From the NCBI GenBank assembly GCA_963664665.2, contig CAXXMH010000004.1:1116001-1180000 (forward strand): a stretch of 64,000 nt of DNA, in the 5' to 3' direction. The translations under genes were made by a program, and so were the position numbers. Position 1 is the first letter of the stretch; each line of letters starts with the position of its first letter. This stretch comes from Bin55 sp963664665. GTDB lineage: Bacteria > Pseudomonadota > Gammaproteobacteria > Pseudomonadales > Azotimanducaceae. This document shows positions 1 to 8,180 of the stretch, one piece after another. The notes under the pieces are model-generated. The model made no database searches. It was not told the DNA's origin and saw only the letters and a program-made list of their open reading frames with translations.

Positions 1-1224
1 CCACTGTCCAAGCAGTGTTTCGATACGTCCTCCACCGTATATATATGCCGTATCGAACACGTTCCCGCCTTGCTCGATAAAGTGGTCGAACATCACGGCG
101 GCATGAGGTAAATTCGGTTGATTGTCGCAGCCCATAACGACACGCGAAAGGCTCTTTCCTACTCCGGGGATGGTGTCCCGAGGCAACGATGTATCAGCAG
201 TATTGAGAGGGCGTCCGTAGACGGGTTGGGCTAGCGTTGCTGGTGCTTCTTGCGGGTACGTGATCCCAAGCTCAGCTCGCCACTTGTCGAGCACGATCGA
301 GTTGCCGATCGAATCCTCCCAATTCATTGCGGGCGACTCAACCAAACCCGCTTGAATACAACGATCGACTTCGTCGACCTGATAGACGTACGCGCTCTCT
401 GATGTACCGGTAAATTCCTCGGATTCTCTGCCACGATTTAAGGTGACCTTCCATTCTTGCGGACATTGCCAAGGTGTAGCGACGTGAATAGAGCCTTCGC
501 TTCCGAAAATAGCAACATCGTTGTCAAGCTGTTGTCCAACGCCAGTCGCAACATGTGCGCCTATGCCGCCGTCGAAGGAGAGAAGGCCTGATGAGTAGAG
601 ATCGACGCCGGTACGCGCAAGCATGCCGGTGGCGGCGATATCGGTAGGCTCAGAACCGACGATCATTCGCGCCATGGATACTGAATAGCATCCAACATCC
701 ATGATCCCGCCACCCGCAAGTTCAGCGGCATATAGGCGACTCGTTTCGGAGAACGGCGTTTTGAATGCAAACGTTGCGCGTATGTGGCGTATTTCGCCGA
801 TTGCATCGTCCGCCAGTAGTTCTTTAATTTTCTGGGTTTGAGGATGCATGCGATACATGAATGCCTCGAGGAGAAATCCGTGGTTTTCCTGTGCGGCATG
901 CACCATCGCCATGACTTCAGCGTGATTGAGTCCCATCGGCTTCTCGCAGAGCACCGCTTTTCCTGCATCAAGTGCTTTGATCGTCCATTCGACGTGTTGC
1001 GGATGTGGCGTTGAAACGTATACCGCATCGACGCTTGGATCCACAAGAAGTGCCTCGTACGAACCGTGAGCAGAAATACTGTCATATTCCGAAGCGAACT
1101 TGTCGGCGTTCGCTTGCGTTCGGCTACCTATGGCAACCAATTCAGCCGTGTTTGAAGTGTTGATCGCGTTTGCTAGCGCATGTGCGATACGGCCCGTCGC
1201 GAGGATTCCCCATCGAGTTGTCAT
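1..1224 (-). CDS. Gfo/Idh/MocA oxidoreductase fused to aldo/keto reductase (partial)
   Basis: The frame is open from the ATG at 1224 to base 1, giving 408 residues and continuing beyond the window. Residues 1-330 read as a Gfo/Idh/MocA NAD(P)-dependent dehydrogenase: Rossmann start 'WGILATGRIAHALA', the dinucleotide/substrate motif 'CEKPMG' near residue 95, and 'GGGIMDVGCY' in the C-terminal domain. After a linker around residue 345 a second fold begins: 'VVMGCDNQP' followed by 'GGNVFDTAYIYGGG' is the start of an aldo/keto reductase, with the Asp and Tyr of the catalytic tetrad present. Each family reduces or oxidises sugars and related carbonyl compounds; a fused protein may couple two steps, which is inference. 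The rest of the AKR barrel cannot be seen, so the call rests on its first ~50 residues. Confidence 0.85.
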   Translation of the reverse strand, partial: MTTRWGILATGRIAHALANAINTSNTAELVAIGSRTQANADKFASEYDSISAHGSYEALLVDPSVDAVYVSTPHPQHVEWTIKALDAGKAVLCEKPMGLNHAEVMAMVHAAQENHGFLLEAFMYRMHPQTQKIKELLADDAIGEIRHIRATFAFKTPFSETSRLYAAELAGGGIMDVGCYSVSMARMIVGSEPTDIAATGMLARTGVDLYSSGLLSFDGGIGAHVATGVGQQLDNDVAIFGSEGSIHVATPWQCPQEWKVTLNRGRESEEFTGTSESAYVYQVDEVDRCIQAGLVESPAMNWEDSIGNSIVLDKWRAELGITYPQEAPATLAQPVYGRPLNTADTSLPRDTIPGVGKSLSRVVMGCDNQPNLPHAAVMFDHFIEQGGNVFDTAYIYGGGRIETLLGQW

Positions 1225-1350
1225 GATTTAGCTATTTGAAAATAAGAAGAGTCACCAACGATAGTACCCTAGCTGTGAATCACACCTAGGATGCGAAGCC
1301 ATCACAATCCCGAAATTAGATCTGATGGTTTCAGTTTCTGAAAGGTATTA

Positions 1351-2169
1351 CTAATCGCCGGCGTTAATCTCGAATGTCTTCTCGTCCGGAATCGCGAGTC
1401 CTCGTTTTGACTCGTCAGCAGCAGTGAGCATATTTCGAATGTAATCAAGGTGCCCTAGATCACGTTTCACGGTCTCAATTGCTTCTGCGAAAACCATATC
1501 GTTCACGAAGAGCGTACGAAACGCTCGACGAACGTCGCGGATCTGTTCTTCGCTATAACCCGCACGTTGCATGCCGACGCGGTTTACCACGCGCATGCGA
1601 GCGTTTGGCGTGCCTTCAGCGATCGTGTATGGCAGGACATCCTGTCGAACGGCGGAGCAACCGGCAACCATGGCAACTTCACCAACAGTACAGTATTGAT
1701 GGATTGCGCAGAGACCACCAAGATTGGCATAGTCTCCTACGTGTACATGCCCTCCGACTGTTGCTGAATGACTCAGGACGACGTGATCGCCGATGATGCA
1801 GTTGTGAGCGACATGAGCATGGGCCAGGAAAGCGTTGTTGTTCCCGACCACTGTCTTGGAACCTTCTGCCGTCCCGCTATGGATCGACACAAACTCGCGG
1901 AAGATATTGTTGCTTCCGATCTCGCAGTACGTCACGGTATCAGGCACATATTTCTGGTCCTGAGACTGGACACCGATTGTTGCGAAAGGAAAAATCGAGC
2001 ATTCCTCACCGATGGTCGTGTGACCATCCACGACGACATGGGAGTCAAGCTTGGTGCCGTCACCGATCTTGACATTCGCGCCTATGGTGCAGAACGGACC
2101 AACTTCACAGTTCACTCCAATTTCCGCTTTGGGATCGACCACTGCCTGTTTGTGAATCTTCACGCTCAT
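1351..2169 (-). CDS. lpxA: LpxA-type acyl-[ACP]-UDP-N-acetylglucosamine O-acyltransferase
   Basis: 272 residues, near the usual ~262. The hexapeptide repeats of a left-handed beta-helix run from the N-terminus ('VDPKAEIGVNCEVGPFCTIG') to about residue 190, followed by a helical C-terminus. The catalytic-His region is conserved ('AHAHVAHNC', compare E. coli His125), as is 'AIHQYC'. The Gly that sets the acyl-chain ruler in E. coli (Gly173) aligns with G in 'MVAGCSAV', suggesting long 3-hydroxyacyl donors (inference). LpxA catalyses the first step of lipid A synthesis in the cytoplasm. Here it lies away from lpxD, fabZ and lpxB, and its ATG overlaps the stop of the PhyH gene by 4 bases. It could be the only lpxA or a paralogue acting on another nucleotide sugar. 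Confidence 0.85.
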   Translation of the reverse strand: MSVKIHKQAVVDPKAEIGVNCEVGPFCTIGANVKIGDGTKLDSHVVVDGHTTIGEECSIFPFATIGVQSQDQKYVPDTVTYCEIGSNNIFREFVSIHSGTAEGSKTVVGNNNAFLAHAHVAHNCIIGDHVVLSHSATVGGHVHVGDYANLGGLCAIHQYCTVGEVAMVAGCSAVRQDVLPYTIAEGTPNARMRVVNRVGMQRAGYSEEQIRDVRRAFRTLFVNDMVFAEAIETVKRDLGHLDYIRNMLTAADESKRGLAIPDEKTFEINAGD

Positions 2170-3077
2170 AGCCGAACGCCCTGTCTCACGTTTGTCTGGT
2201 AAGGCGTCATATCCATGTCTGGATAGCGACTCGATACACCCTCAAGTGTTTCCGCCGTCCAGTAAGAGTGACCCGGTTCAGGAAATCCGAGCAATGTACG
2301 TTCCTCCGGTGTTGCTTGTGAGACCCACGACTTAAACTCCGGACGGATCGCTTGCGCGGACCATCCCACGATGCCTAACCACTTCCAAGCAGACGGCGCA
2401 TAGGTAACGAACATCCCGATGCGACCGCCATCAGCGAGAAAGGGCGTACCTCGGTGAAAGGTTCTCATGCTGTAGATGAGTAAGCCACCGGCAGGTACCG
2501 TGACTTTCACTTCGTTTTCATAGATGTCTGGTCGCTCATCGCGGGTGAAGTGCGCGGGATACCGCACCTTATCCGGGTAATGTGTCCATGAACAGACAGC
2601 CGTCGGTGCGTGATTGATCGTGACTTCTGTGAAATAGACTAGGTATGCGGTTTGCCAGTATTCCGGTAAATTCGGCGGATACGCCAATGTGTGATTGCCG
2701 TAGTCGCAGTGCATGGTTTGGTCGACGTCACCAGCGTGACCTCTGTGCTTGTATGCAAGGTGACTCTGTTCACAGTACATCTCAGAACCGCCCGCGAAAT
2801 GCTTGGCAAACGAATGGAGATCGTGATCCAAGGTGATCCGGTTCAACATTGACCCCGGATACGGAAACTGGTGACGGCTGGCGCGTCTATATGGGAACGG
2901 TTTATCACCTGGCTTGTCTGCCGTTTCGCCGAGACTGTACTCGACGCAACCAGGAAGGCAAATCCGCAGTTCGTCATACACCTTTGCGAGATCTTCCTTC
3001 GTCAGAAAATCAGGGACGATTGCGAATCCGTGCTCCATGTAGTGTTTGAAGTGTTCCGGTCGAATACCCATGATCAT
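2166..3077 (-). CDS. PhyH-family Fe(II)/2-oxoglutarate dioxygenase
   Basis: 303 residues with the phytanoyl-CoA dioxygenase double-stranded beta-helix pattern: the metal triad is visible as H123-x-D125 ('MHCDYGNH') and H208 ('TFHRGTPF'), with R219 as the likely 2-oxoglutarate ligand. These enzymes hydroxylate small molecules, lipids or secondary metabolites; the substrate cannot be read here. The start could be M1 or M3 ('MIMGIRPEHF'). The stop overlaps the start of the LpxA-type gene by 4 bases, so the two are probably co-translated. The IS200/IS605-family element begins about 40 bp upstream of the start, so it may have replaced or altered the native promoter. Confidence 0.85.
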   Translation of the reverse strand: MIMGIRPEHFKHYMEHGFAIVPDFLTKEDLAKVYDELRICLPGCVEYSLGETADKPGDKPFPYRRASRHQFPYPGSMLNRITLDHDLHSFAKHFAGGSEMYCEQSHLAYKHRGHAGDVDQTMHCDYGNHTLAYPPNLPEYWQTAYLVYFTEVTINHAPTAVCSWTHYPDKVRYPAHFTRDERPDIYENEVKVTVPAGGLLIYSMRTFHRGTPFLADGGRIGMFVTYAPSAWKWLGIVGWSAQAIRPEFKSWVSQATPEERTLLGFPEPGHSYWTAETLEGVSSRYPDMDMTPYQTNVRQGVRL

Positions 3078-3118
3078 CGGTTCTTAGTTTCGATCAAATT
3101 ATCCAACTCGCCGTAAAA

Positions 3119-3138
3119 CCCCGCCGTTCAGGGCGGGG
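3119..3138. repeat. Left-end hairpin of the IS200/IS605-family element
   Basis: Perfect 7-bp stem (CCCCGCC / GGCGGGG) with a 6-base loop. The tnpA stop codon lies inside the loop and stem, as expected for an imperfect-palindrome end recognised by a Y1 transposase. In this family such hairpins guide single-strand excision and insertion. Confidence 0.75.
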
Positions 3139-3559
3139 ATGTCAGGCATTGGGTGGCGCGGTGATCTTCGACGTATTTGCGAATGACAACGAGAGGTGCA
3201 CCGCCACAAGAGCCTGCAAAATAGGATGGTGACCACAAAACGCCATTACGGTAGTGGTCCGTAATTTCAGGTCGAATATCCCGAAAGCGTCCGCTGGATA
3301 CACCCTTCAAGCTGTTGACCAGCTTGGAGAGGGCGACTTTAGGTGGGTAGTTGACCAGAAAATGGATGTGGTCGTCTTCGCCGACGCATGCGATCAGTTG
3401 TGCCTCAAAGGATTCGCAGACGTTGGTGAAACTATGCCGTAAGTCCAGTATGTCACGTTCGGAGCACACGTCCCGGCGGTATTTGGTGATAAAGACCAAA
3501 TGAACATGCAGGTAAAAACGCGATGTCTGCGTGTGTGATATTCGTTTTGCGCCAGTCAT
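3128..3559 (-). CDS. tnpA: IS200-type Y1 (HUH) transposase TnpA
   Basis: 143 residues, typical for the family. The HUH motif is 'DHIHFLV' (H64 and H66) and the nucleophile is Y129 in 'VVIRKYVEDH'; the N-terminal 'LVFITKYRRDV' is the usual first strand and basic segment. It cuts and rejoins single-stranded DNA during replication-coupled transposition. All catalytic residues are present, so the protein should be functional. It diverges from tnpB. Confidence 0.93.
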   Translation of the reverse strand: MTGAKRISHTQTSRFYLHVHLVFITKYRRDVCSERDILDLRHSFTNVCESFEAQLIACVGEDDHIHFLVNYPPKVALSKLVNSLKGVSSGRFRDIRPEITDHYRNGVLWSPSYFAGSCGGAPLVVIRKYVEDHRATQCLTSPP

Positions 3560-3581
3560 AAACCATGGTTACGCTTAAGGT

Positions 3582-4751
3582 ATGTTCAAAGCGACCAAAG
3601 TCCGCCTGTACCCCACGTCGGAGCAACGCCGTGCGCTGGCGTTCCAATTCGGGGCGATGCGATGGGCCTATAACTTCGCCTTGCATTGGCGCCGTGAAGC
3701 CTGGGCAGGAAACGGCGAACGCATCAGCAAGCGGATGACCCTGAATCGCCTGGTGGCATTGAAGCGAGCCGAGGAAACCGCGTGGCTCAAGGAGGCGGAC
3801 AGCCAGGCGTTGCAGCAAGCGGTAATCCATCTGGATGATGCGTTCAAGCGATTTTTCAAGGGGTTGGGGAGTTACCCGCGCTTTAAAAGCAAGCACGGCA
3901 AGCAATCCATGTCCTACCCGCAACGGGTCAAGGTCGTGGAGGGACGCGCCCTGTACTTGCCCAAAGTGGGTGTGGTCAAAGCTGTGCTGCACCGTGAGCT
4001 AGTTGGTAGGATTAAAACCGTGACGGTCTCGCGCACGAAAACGGGGAAGTATTACGCCTCGATCCTGTGCGATGACGGACAGCCGCATCCTGAGCCCATC
4101 AAGGCTCTTGAGGAGGAGAACGTCACCGGACTGGATATGGGGTTGTCCCACCTGGTGATTGCCAGCACCGGCGAGAAGCAAAACAATCCACGCTTCTTGA
4201 AGCGCACCGCGGCGAACATGAGGCGCAAGCAAAAATCCCTGTCCCGCAAAAAGAAGGGATCCGCCAACCGCAACAAGGCGCGTGTGCTGGTTGCCAAGGC
4301 ACATGAACGAGTCGCCAACGCGCACAATGACTTCCAGCACAAATTGTCGAGACGACTGGTTGACGAAAACCAAGCAATCTGCGTGGAGACACTGAAAGTC
4401 TCAAACATGCTCAAAAACCGCAGGCTGGCGAAACCTATCGCGGATGCGGCATGGGGTGGACTGGTGCGGAAGCTGGACTACAAGGCGACTTGGGAAGGCA
4501 AGCACCTGGTGCGGATCGACCCCTGGTATCCGTCCACCAAAACCTGTTGCCACTGCGCCTCGAAAATGGCGAGCTTGCTCCTGTCAGCACGGCAATGGAC
4601 GTGCTCGGCATGTGGCGCGGAGCATGACCGGGACATTAACGCTGCGCTGAACATCAAACGGCAAGGTATCCTGAAATTGAAGGCGGAAGGGCTATCCGTC
4701 TCTGCTTGTGGAGGCATGCGTAAGACGGGCACACTGCCCGCTGCTGCCTGA
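3582..4751 (+). CDS. tnpB: TnpB RNA-guided nuclease (IS605 OrfB family)
   Basis: 389 residues. N-terminal helix-turn-helix/WED-like part to ~170, then a RuvC nuclease whose acidic triad is complete: D185 ('VTGLDMGLSH'), E269 ('ICVETLKVSNM') and D351 ('EHDRDINAA'). The zinc ribbon between the last two has Cys at 322-325 and 341/344 ('TCCHCASK', 'CSACG'). Proteins of this family are guided by an RNA made from the element's right end and cut DNA next to a transposon-associated motif, favouring retention of the element. Nothing suggests inactivation. GC content is above that of neighbouring host genes. Confidence 0.93.
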   Translation: MFKATKVRLYPTSEQRRALAFQFGAMRWAYNFALHWRREAWAGNGERISKRMTLNRLVALKRAEETAWLKEADSQALQQAVIHLDDAFKRFFKGLGSYPRFKSKHGKQSMSYPQRVKVVEGRALYLPKVGVVKAVLHRELVGRIKTVTVSRTKTGKYYASILCDDGQPHPEPIKALEEENVTGLDMGLSHLVIASTGEKQNNPRFLKRTAANMRRKQKSLSRKKKGSANRNKARVLVAKAHERVANAHNDFQHKLSRRLVDENQAICVETLKVSNMLKNRRLAKPIADAAWGGLVRKLDYKATWEGKHLVRIDPWYPSTKTCCHCASKMASLLLSARQWTCSACGAEHDRDINAALNIKRQGILKLKAEGLSVSACGGMRKTGTLPAAA

Positions 4752-4782
4752 GAAGCAAGAAGCCCGGTCCTTTAGGGCGGGG
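4640..4782 (+). ncRNA. Candidate omegaRNA at the tnpB 3' end
   Basis: In this family the guide RNA overlaps the 3' end of tnpB and finishes at the right-end hairpin, with the guide taken from the flanking DNA. The hairpin at 4761-4782 ('gcccggtcctttagggcggg') fits the family's typical right end, including the CTTTAGGGCGGGG core. The 5' boundary is a guess from the usual ~140-nt length. Confidence 0.4.
4761..4782 (+). repeat. Right-end hairpin of the IS200/IS605-family element
   Basis: Contains the CTTTAGGGCGGGG core common at right ends of this family. The stem GCCC / GGGC has a 9-base loop; relative to the left-end hairpin the 5' arm is imperfect (CCCGG in place of CCCCG). Confidence 0.65.
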
Positions 4783-4922
4783 TGTAGTCACCCTATTGCC
4801 GCGTTGGCTAAGGTTTCTCTTCATCCTCCTCACGCAACTGCTGCGATAGTCGCAAACCAATCGATCGAGCGTTTGGCGTCACGGTATTGGGTGAGGCTCC
4901 CACTTAGAATGCGTTTACTCCG

Positions 4923-5696
4923 TTGATCGTGCGATTTCCATTGACCTGTCGTTCCTTTTATTTGGCGTGGATAGTTTGTCTGGCTTGCGTTTCAGGCGTC
5001 GACGCTAGTGCTGACATCACAGCGGACGAACTCATCATGAGGATGATCGATCAATCACGTGGTCTGAGCTCTTATTCTGAGTTGAGTATGACAGTAAACC
5101 GGCCGCAATGGCAACGAACATCGTCGTTCAACGTTTGGACTCGCGGCCGCGAGGATGCGTTAATTCGGTTTACGGCTCCTCCTAAAGATGCGGGTAACGC
5201 AACGCTAAAGGTTGCCGACTCGATGTGGACTTATTCCCCCAAGATTCGAAGGGCAGTTCGATTGCCGAAGAGCATGATGTCGCAGGAGTGGGCCGGATCG
5301 GATTTCTCGTACAACGATCTTGCGCGGTCCGACAAGCTCCTTGCATATTACGAACACGAAATCGTTGAGGTGATTGAAGCGGATGGCCTTACCACATACA
5401 CCATCGAGTCAACGCCAAGAGAGAACGCACCGGTAGTATGGGGAAAAGAGACGCTTGTCTTTCGAAGTGACAACGTGCTTCTAGAACAGACGTTTTTCGA
5501 TCAAGAGATGCGGGCAGTGAAGTCGATGCGCGCATTCGAAGTGCAGGAACTCGGGGGGCGTATGCTGGCGAAGCGAACGCGAATGAGTGATCTTGAGGAC
5601 CCCGAAAAGTGGACCGAAATCGTGTACAACGCGATTGAGTTTGACGTCGATATTGACGATCGAACATTCACCCAATTCGCGTTGCGAAGCGAGTGA
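4923..5696 (+). CDS. LolA-like outer membrane lipoprotein-sorting protein
   Basis: 257 residues, starting at a TTG that gives a clean signal peptide (hydrophobic 'FYLAWIVCLACVSGV', cleavage near 'VDASA'). The mature part resembles the LolA_like 'outer membrane lipoprotein-sorting protein' family: 'MTVNRPQWQRTSSFNVWTRG', 'FTAPPKDAGNATLK' and 'MWTYSPKIRRAVRLPKSMM' are typical strands of the half-barrel that shields a lipid or lipoprotein acyl chain. It should act in the periplasm. It is first in an operon with two FtsX-type permeases (16-bp gap) and a LolD-type ATPase, so it is probably the periplasmic carrier for that exporter. It is not the canonical LolA, and the cargo is unknown. Confidence 0.85.
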   Translation: MIVRFPLTCRSFYLAWIVCLACVSGVDASADITADELIMRMIDQSRGLSSYSELSMTVNRPQWQRTSSFNVWTRGREDALIRFTAPPKDAGNATLKVADSMWTYSPKIRRAVRLPKSMMSQEWAGSDFSYNDLARSDKLLAYYEHEIVEVIEADGLTTYTIESTPRENAPVVWGKETLVFRSDNVLLEQTFFDQEMRAVKSMRAFEVQELGGRMLAKRTRMSDLEDPEKWTEIVYNAIEFDVDIDDRTFTQFALRSE

Positions 5697-5712
5697 GTCA
5701 GAGTACACCCGC

Positions 5713-6963
5713 TTGAACGATCAGACCGTTAGAGCGACAAAAGGCACGCCATTTATTTACGTCGCGTGGCGCAACCTTTGGCGAAATCGCCGTCGAACAA
5801 TCCTTACGGTTGCGGCAATCGCATTTGGCATGTTGATAGTGCAGTTGGCGATGTCAGTTCAAAGTGGCAGTTACGGTCCGATGATAGAACTGGGAACGCG
5901 CATGGGGGGTGGTCATATCCAGATCCTTCACCAGTCGTTCCATGACGAGCCGCGAATTGAGTATTCGATTTCAAACGTTCGTGCGCGATTGGTTGAACTG
6001 GACGGTGCGGATGACCTTGAGAACGTAAGCGCGCGTGCAGAAGCGTTTGCGTTGGTATCAAACGATCCGCATAGCACCGCGGCCTTAGTGAACGGAGTCA
6101 TCCCGGAACGTGAACTTGCAATCTCAGAGTTACCGACGAAGGTGGCTCGTGGGACCTACCTAACCGGCGATAACCAAGCGTTTATCGGCGCGGTGCTTGC
6201 ACGGAATTTGCAGCTTGATGTGGGTGGCGAACTCGTCATCCTTGGGACTAACGCCGATGGAGGAATTGGGGCTGCCGTCGTTGAAGTGAGTGGGATTTTC
6301 GAGGCGACCACTGACCTTGAGCGAGCGTTGGTTCAGATCAGCCTCAATACGTTTCAAGAAGCATTCGATATGCCTGGTCAGGCGCACCGTATCGTCGCTC
6401 TCGTGGACGAACCAACGAACATGACCGCCGGAATCGAAGCACTCGCAAGCGTCCTTGAGAGTAACGAATCCTTGATGGACTGGCGGGAACTCATGCCCGA
6501 GATCAGCCAAGGCATTGAAATCGATGTCGTGAGTAACGCGATCCTTCAGTTCGTACTCATTTTGATCGTCGTATTGTCGATCATGAATACGTTTGTCATG
6601 ACACTCTTTGAACGTACGCGTGAATACGGCGTGCTGTTTGCGATCGGCATGAAACGCGCTTCTGTTTATCGTATGACGCTAGTTGAAGTCGTTCTGCTAT
6701 GGCTTGTCGGAATCGTCTGTGGCGGATTACTGACAGGCTTGGTCGTCGTACCACTGATGTTTACCGGTATTGCGATTCCAGCATCGGAGGACGCTTTACA
6801 AAGCCAATTCGCCTTCATGCCAACATCGATTTTTCCGGATCTTAGTTGGTGGGTCGTGCTCACTGCGCCTGTTGCAATTGGGATCGGTGCCGTCATATCG
6901 GTCTCGTTCGTCGCGATTCGCCTTGCGAGGCTCGATATCACTGAGGCATTAAGGAGCGAGTAG
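5713..6963 (+). CDS. ABC transporter permease, FtsX/LolC type (first)
   Basis: 416 residues from the TTG at 5713. The open frame extends upstream to 5587, but that stretch overlaps the preceding gene and has no domain sense. A basic N-terminus ('NLWRNRRR') leads into TM1 (~30-48), then a periplasmic MacB-PCD-like domain, then three TM helices with the FtsX signature ('FERTREYGVLFAIGMKR') in the last third. It pairs with the next gene as a LolC/LolE-like heterodimer driven by the ATPase at 8181. It ends directly against the ATG of the next permease (stop TAG, then ATG). Confidence 0.85.
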   Translation: MNDQTVRATKGTPFIYVAWRNLWRNRRRTILTVAAIAFGMLIVQLAMSVQSGSYGPMIELGTRMGGGHIQILHQSFHDEPRIEYSISNVRARLVELDGADDLENVSARAEAFALVSNDPHSTAALVNGVIPERELAISELPTKVARGTYLTGDNQAFIGAVLARNLQLDVGGELVILGTNADGGIGAAVVEVSGIFEATTDLERALVQISLNTFQEAFDMPGQAHRIVALVDEPTNMTAGIEALASVLESNESLMDWRELMPEISQGIEIDVVSNAILQFVLILIVVLSIMNTFVMTLFERTREYGVLFAIGMKRASVYRMTLVEVVLLWLVGIVCGGLLTGLVVVPLMFTGIAIPASEDALQSQFAFMPTSIFPDLSWWVVLTAPVAIGIGAVISVSFVAIRLARLDITEALRSE

Positions 6964-8169
6964 ATGCGATTAGTGTTCCAACTCGCGATACGGAATATCT
7001 GGCGGCAACGACGTCGCAACGGACTCGTTCTCTTTGCGATTGTCTTTTCGATTGGCGGGGTGTTTGTGATGAACTCCCTCGCACGCGGTATGGAACACGA
7101 TTTTCTACGCTTCTCAATCGAGAACCTTCGAGGTCATGTAAAGATTCTTGACGCGAAGCAACTCGACGAACCCGGCTTTCGACATTTGATTCCACACGAT
7201 ACGAATTGGTCGGTACTTGCGCGTCCGGACATTGAAGCTTGGACACCTAGACTGCGTTCGCCCGCAGTCATCATGAGCGAACGTGAGACACGAGGTGTAG
7301 AGATTGTTGGTATCGATCCCACTCGCGAAAAGCACTCGTTCATCAAAGACTTGAACATTGACGGTCAAGCGCTCACCGATGCGAGTGATCAACACTTGTT
7401 GATCGGACGAAGTCTTGCAGAGGAGCTGAAGACCGGTTTGGGTCGACGTCTCGTCGTGTTGATAAATGGTCCTGACGACAACGCGATCGAAACTGGCTTC
7501 CGAATACTTGGCGTCTTTGAGTCGACGAATAGAAACTACGAAGACGCGTACGTATTAACTGGCTTAAGTTCGCTTCAGACGCTTGCTGGAGTGGATGGCT
7601 TCACAGGCGTTTCAGTTTATTTGCATGGTCTGTCGCAGATACCAGAAGTACAAGAATCGCTGGCGATGGAGTTGCCTAACCTGCTAGTCGCGTCTTGGGC
7701 GGACCTTGACCCGTTTACGGGTGAGATGCATCGCTTTATCGGGTTTACGGTGTATATCTTGATTGTCGTTTTTCTAGGTACGCTCGTATTTGGGTTAATA
7801 AACGCGCTCGTTACCGCCGTACTAGTGCGAATAAAAGAATTTGGCATGCTCCGGGTTGTGGGTATGAAAAGTCATCTGATCGTACTCCAGGTCGTAATCG
7901 AATGCGTGATCATCATGTTATTGGCGTTGGTAATCGGTCTTGTCACTGGGCTTCTCATCGTGTTGTGGTTGGGAGACGGCATAGACCTAACGGCTTTTGC
8001 GGCTGGCGTCGAAGCCTTCAATATGGGTACACGCATGGTTCCGCACTTGGTCGTTGAAGATTTCGTGATCCTAGGCATCGCAAGTGTGATACTTGGCTTA
8101 ATCGCGAGCTACTTTCCCGCTCGCCGTATCATCAAGACGCCTATCCTTCAGTCGCTGCGAGAGGGTTAG
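6964..8169 (+). CDS. ABC transporter permease, FtsX/LolE type (second)
   Basis: 401 residues. Same plan as its upstream neighbour: basic 'NIWRQRRRNG', TM1 ~20-38, a periplasmic domain, and C-terminal helices with 'RIKEFGMLRVVGMKS' as the FtsX coupling motif and 'YFPARRIIKTPILQSLREG' at the end. It starts on the base after the stop of the first permease, so the two are translationally coupled. Probably the second half of the inner-membrane extractor that hands substrate to the LolA-like protein at 4923. Confidence 0.88.
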   Translation: MRLVFQLAIRNIWRQRRRNGLVLFAIVFSIGGVFVMNSLARGMEHDFLRFSIENLRGHVKILDAKQLDEPGFRHLIPHDTNWSVLARPDIEAWTPRLRSPAVIMSERETRGVEIVGIDPTREKHSFIKDLNIDGQALTDASDQHLLIGRSLAEELKTGLGRRLVVLINGPDDNAIETGFRILGVFESTNRNYEDAYVLTGLSSLQTLAGVDGFTGVSVYLHGLSQIPEVQESLAMELPNLLVASWADLDPFTGEMHRFIGFTVYILIVVFLGTLVFGLINALVTAVLVRIKEFGMLRVVGMKSHLIVLQVVIECVIIMLLALVIGLVTGLLIVLWLGDGIDLTAFAAGVEAFNMGTRMVPHLVVEDFVILGIASVILGLIASYFPARRIIKTPILQSLREG

Positions 8170-8180
8170 CCGAGGTATTT

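Larger units (their letters stand above)
3119..4785. mobile_element. IS200/IS605-family element with divergent tnpA and tnpB
   Basis: A single-strand transposon of the IS605/IS608 layout: tnpA leftward, tnpB rightward, 22 bp between their starts, and a subterminal GC-rich hairpin at each end (3119-3138 and 4761-4782). No inverted terminal repeats or target duplication are expected for this family. Both reading frames are full length with catalytic residues intact, and it is more GC-rich than the neighbouring host genes, so insertion is probably recent. The exact cleavage sites are not determined from this sequence alone; the coordinates are the hairpin limits plus a few bases. Confidence 0.85.

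Noticed and set aside
663..1085. 140-residue minus-strand open frame
   Set aside because: It lies in another frame inside the oxidoreductase-AKR fusion, which has clear family motifs throughout.
1768..2202. 144-residue plus-strand open frame
   Set aside because: Antisense to the LpxA-type gene; no domain sense and no ribosome-binding site.
3453..3992. 179-residue minus-strand open frame across tnpA and tnpB
   Set aside because: Shadow of the GC-rich transposon genes, both of which have full catalytic sets.
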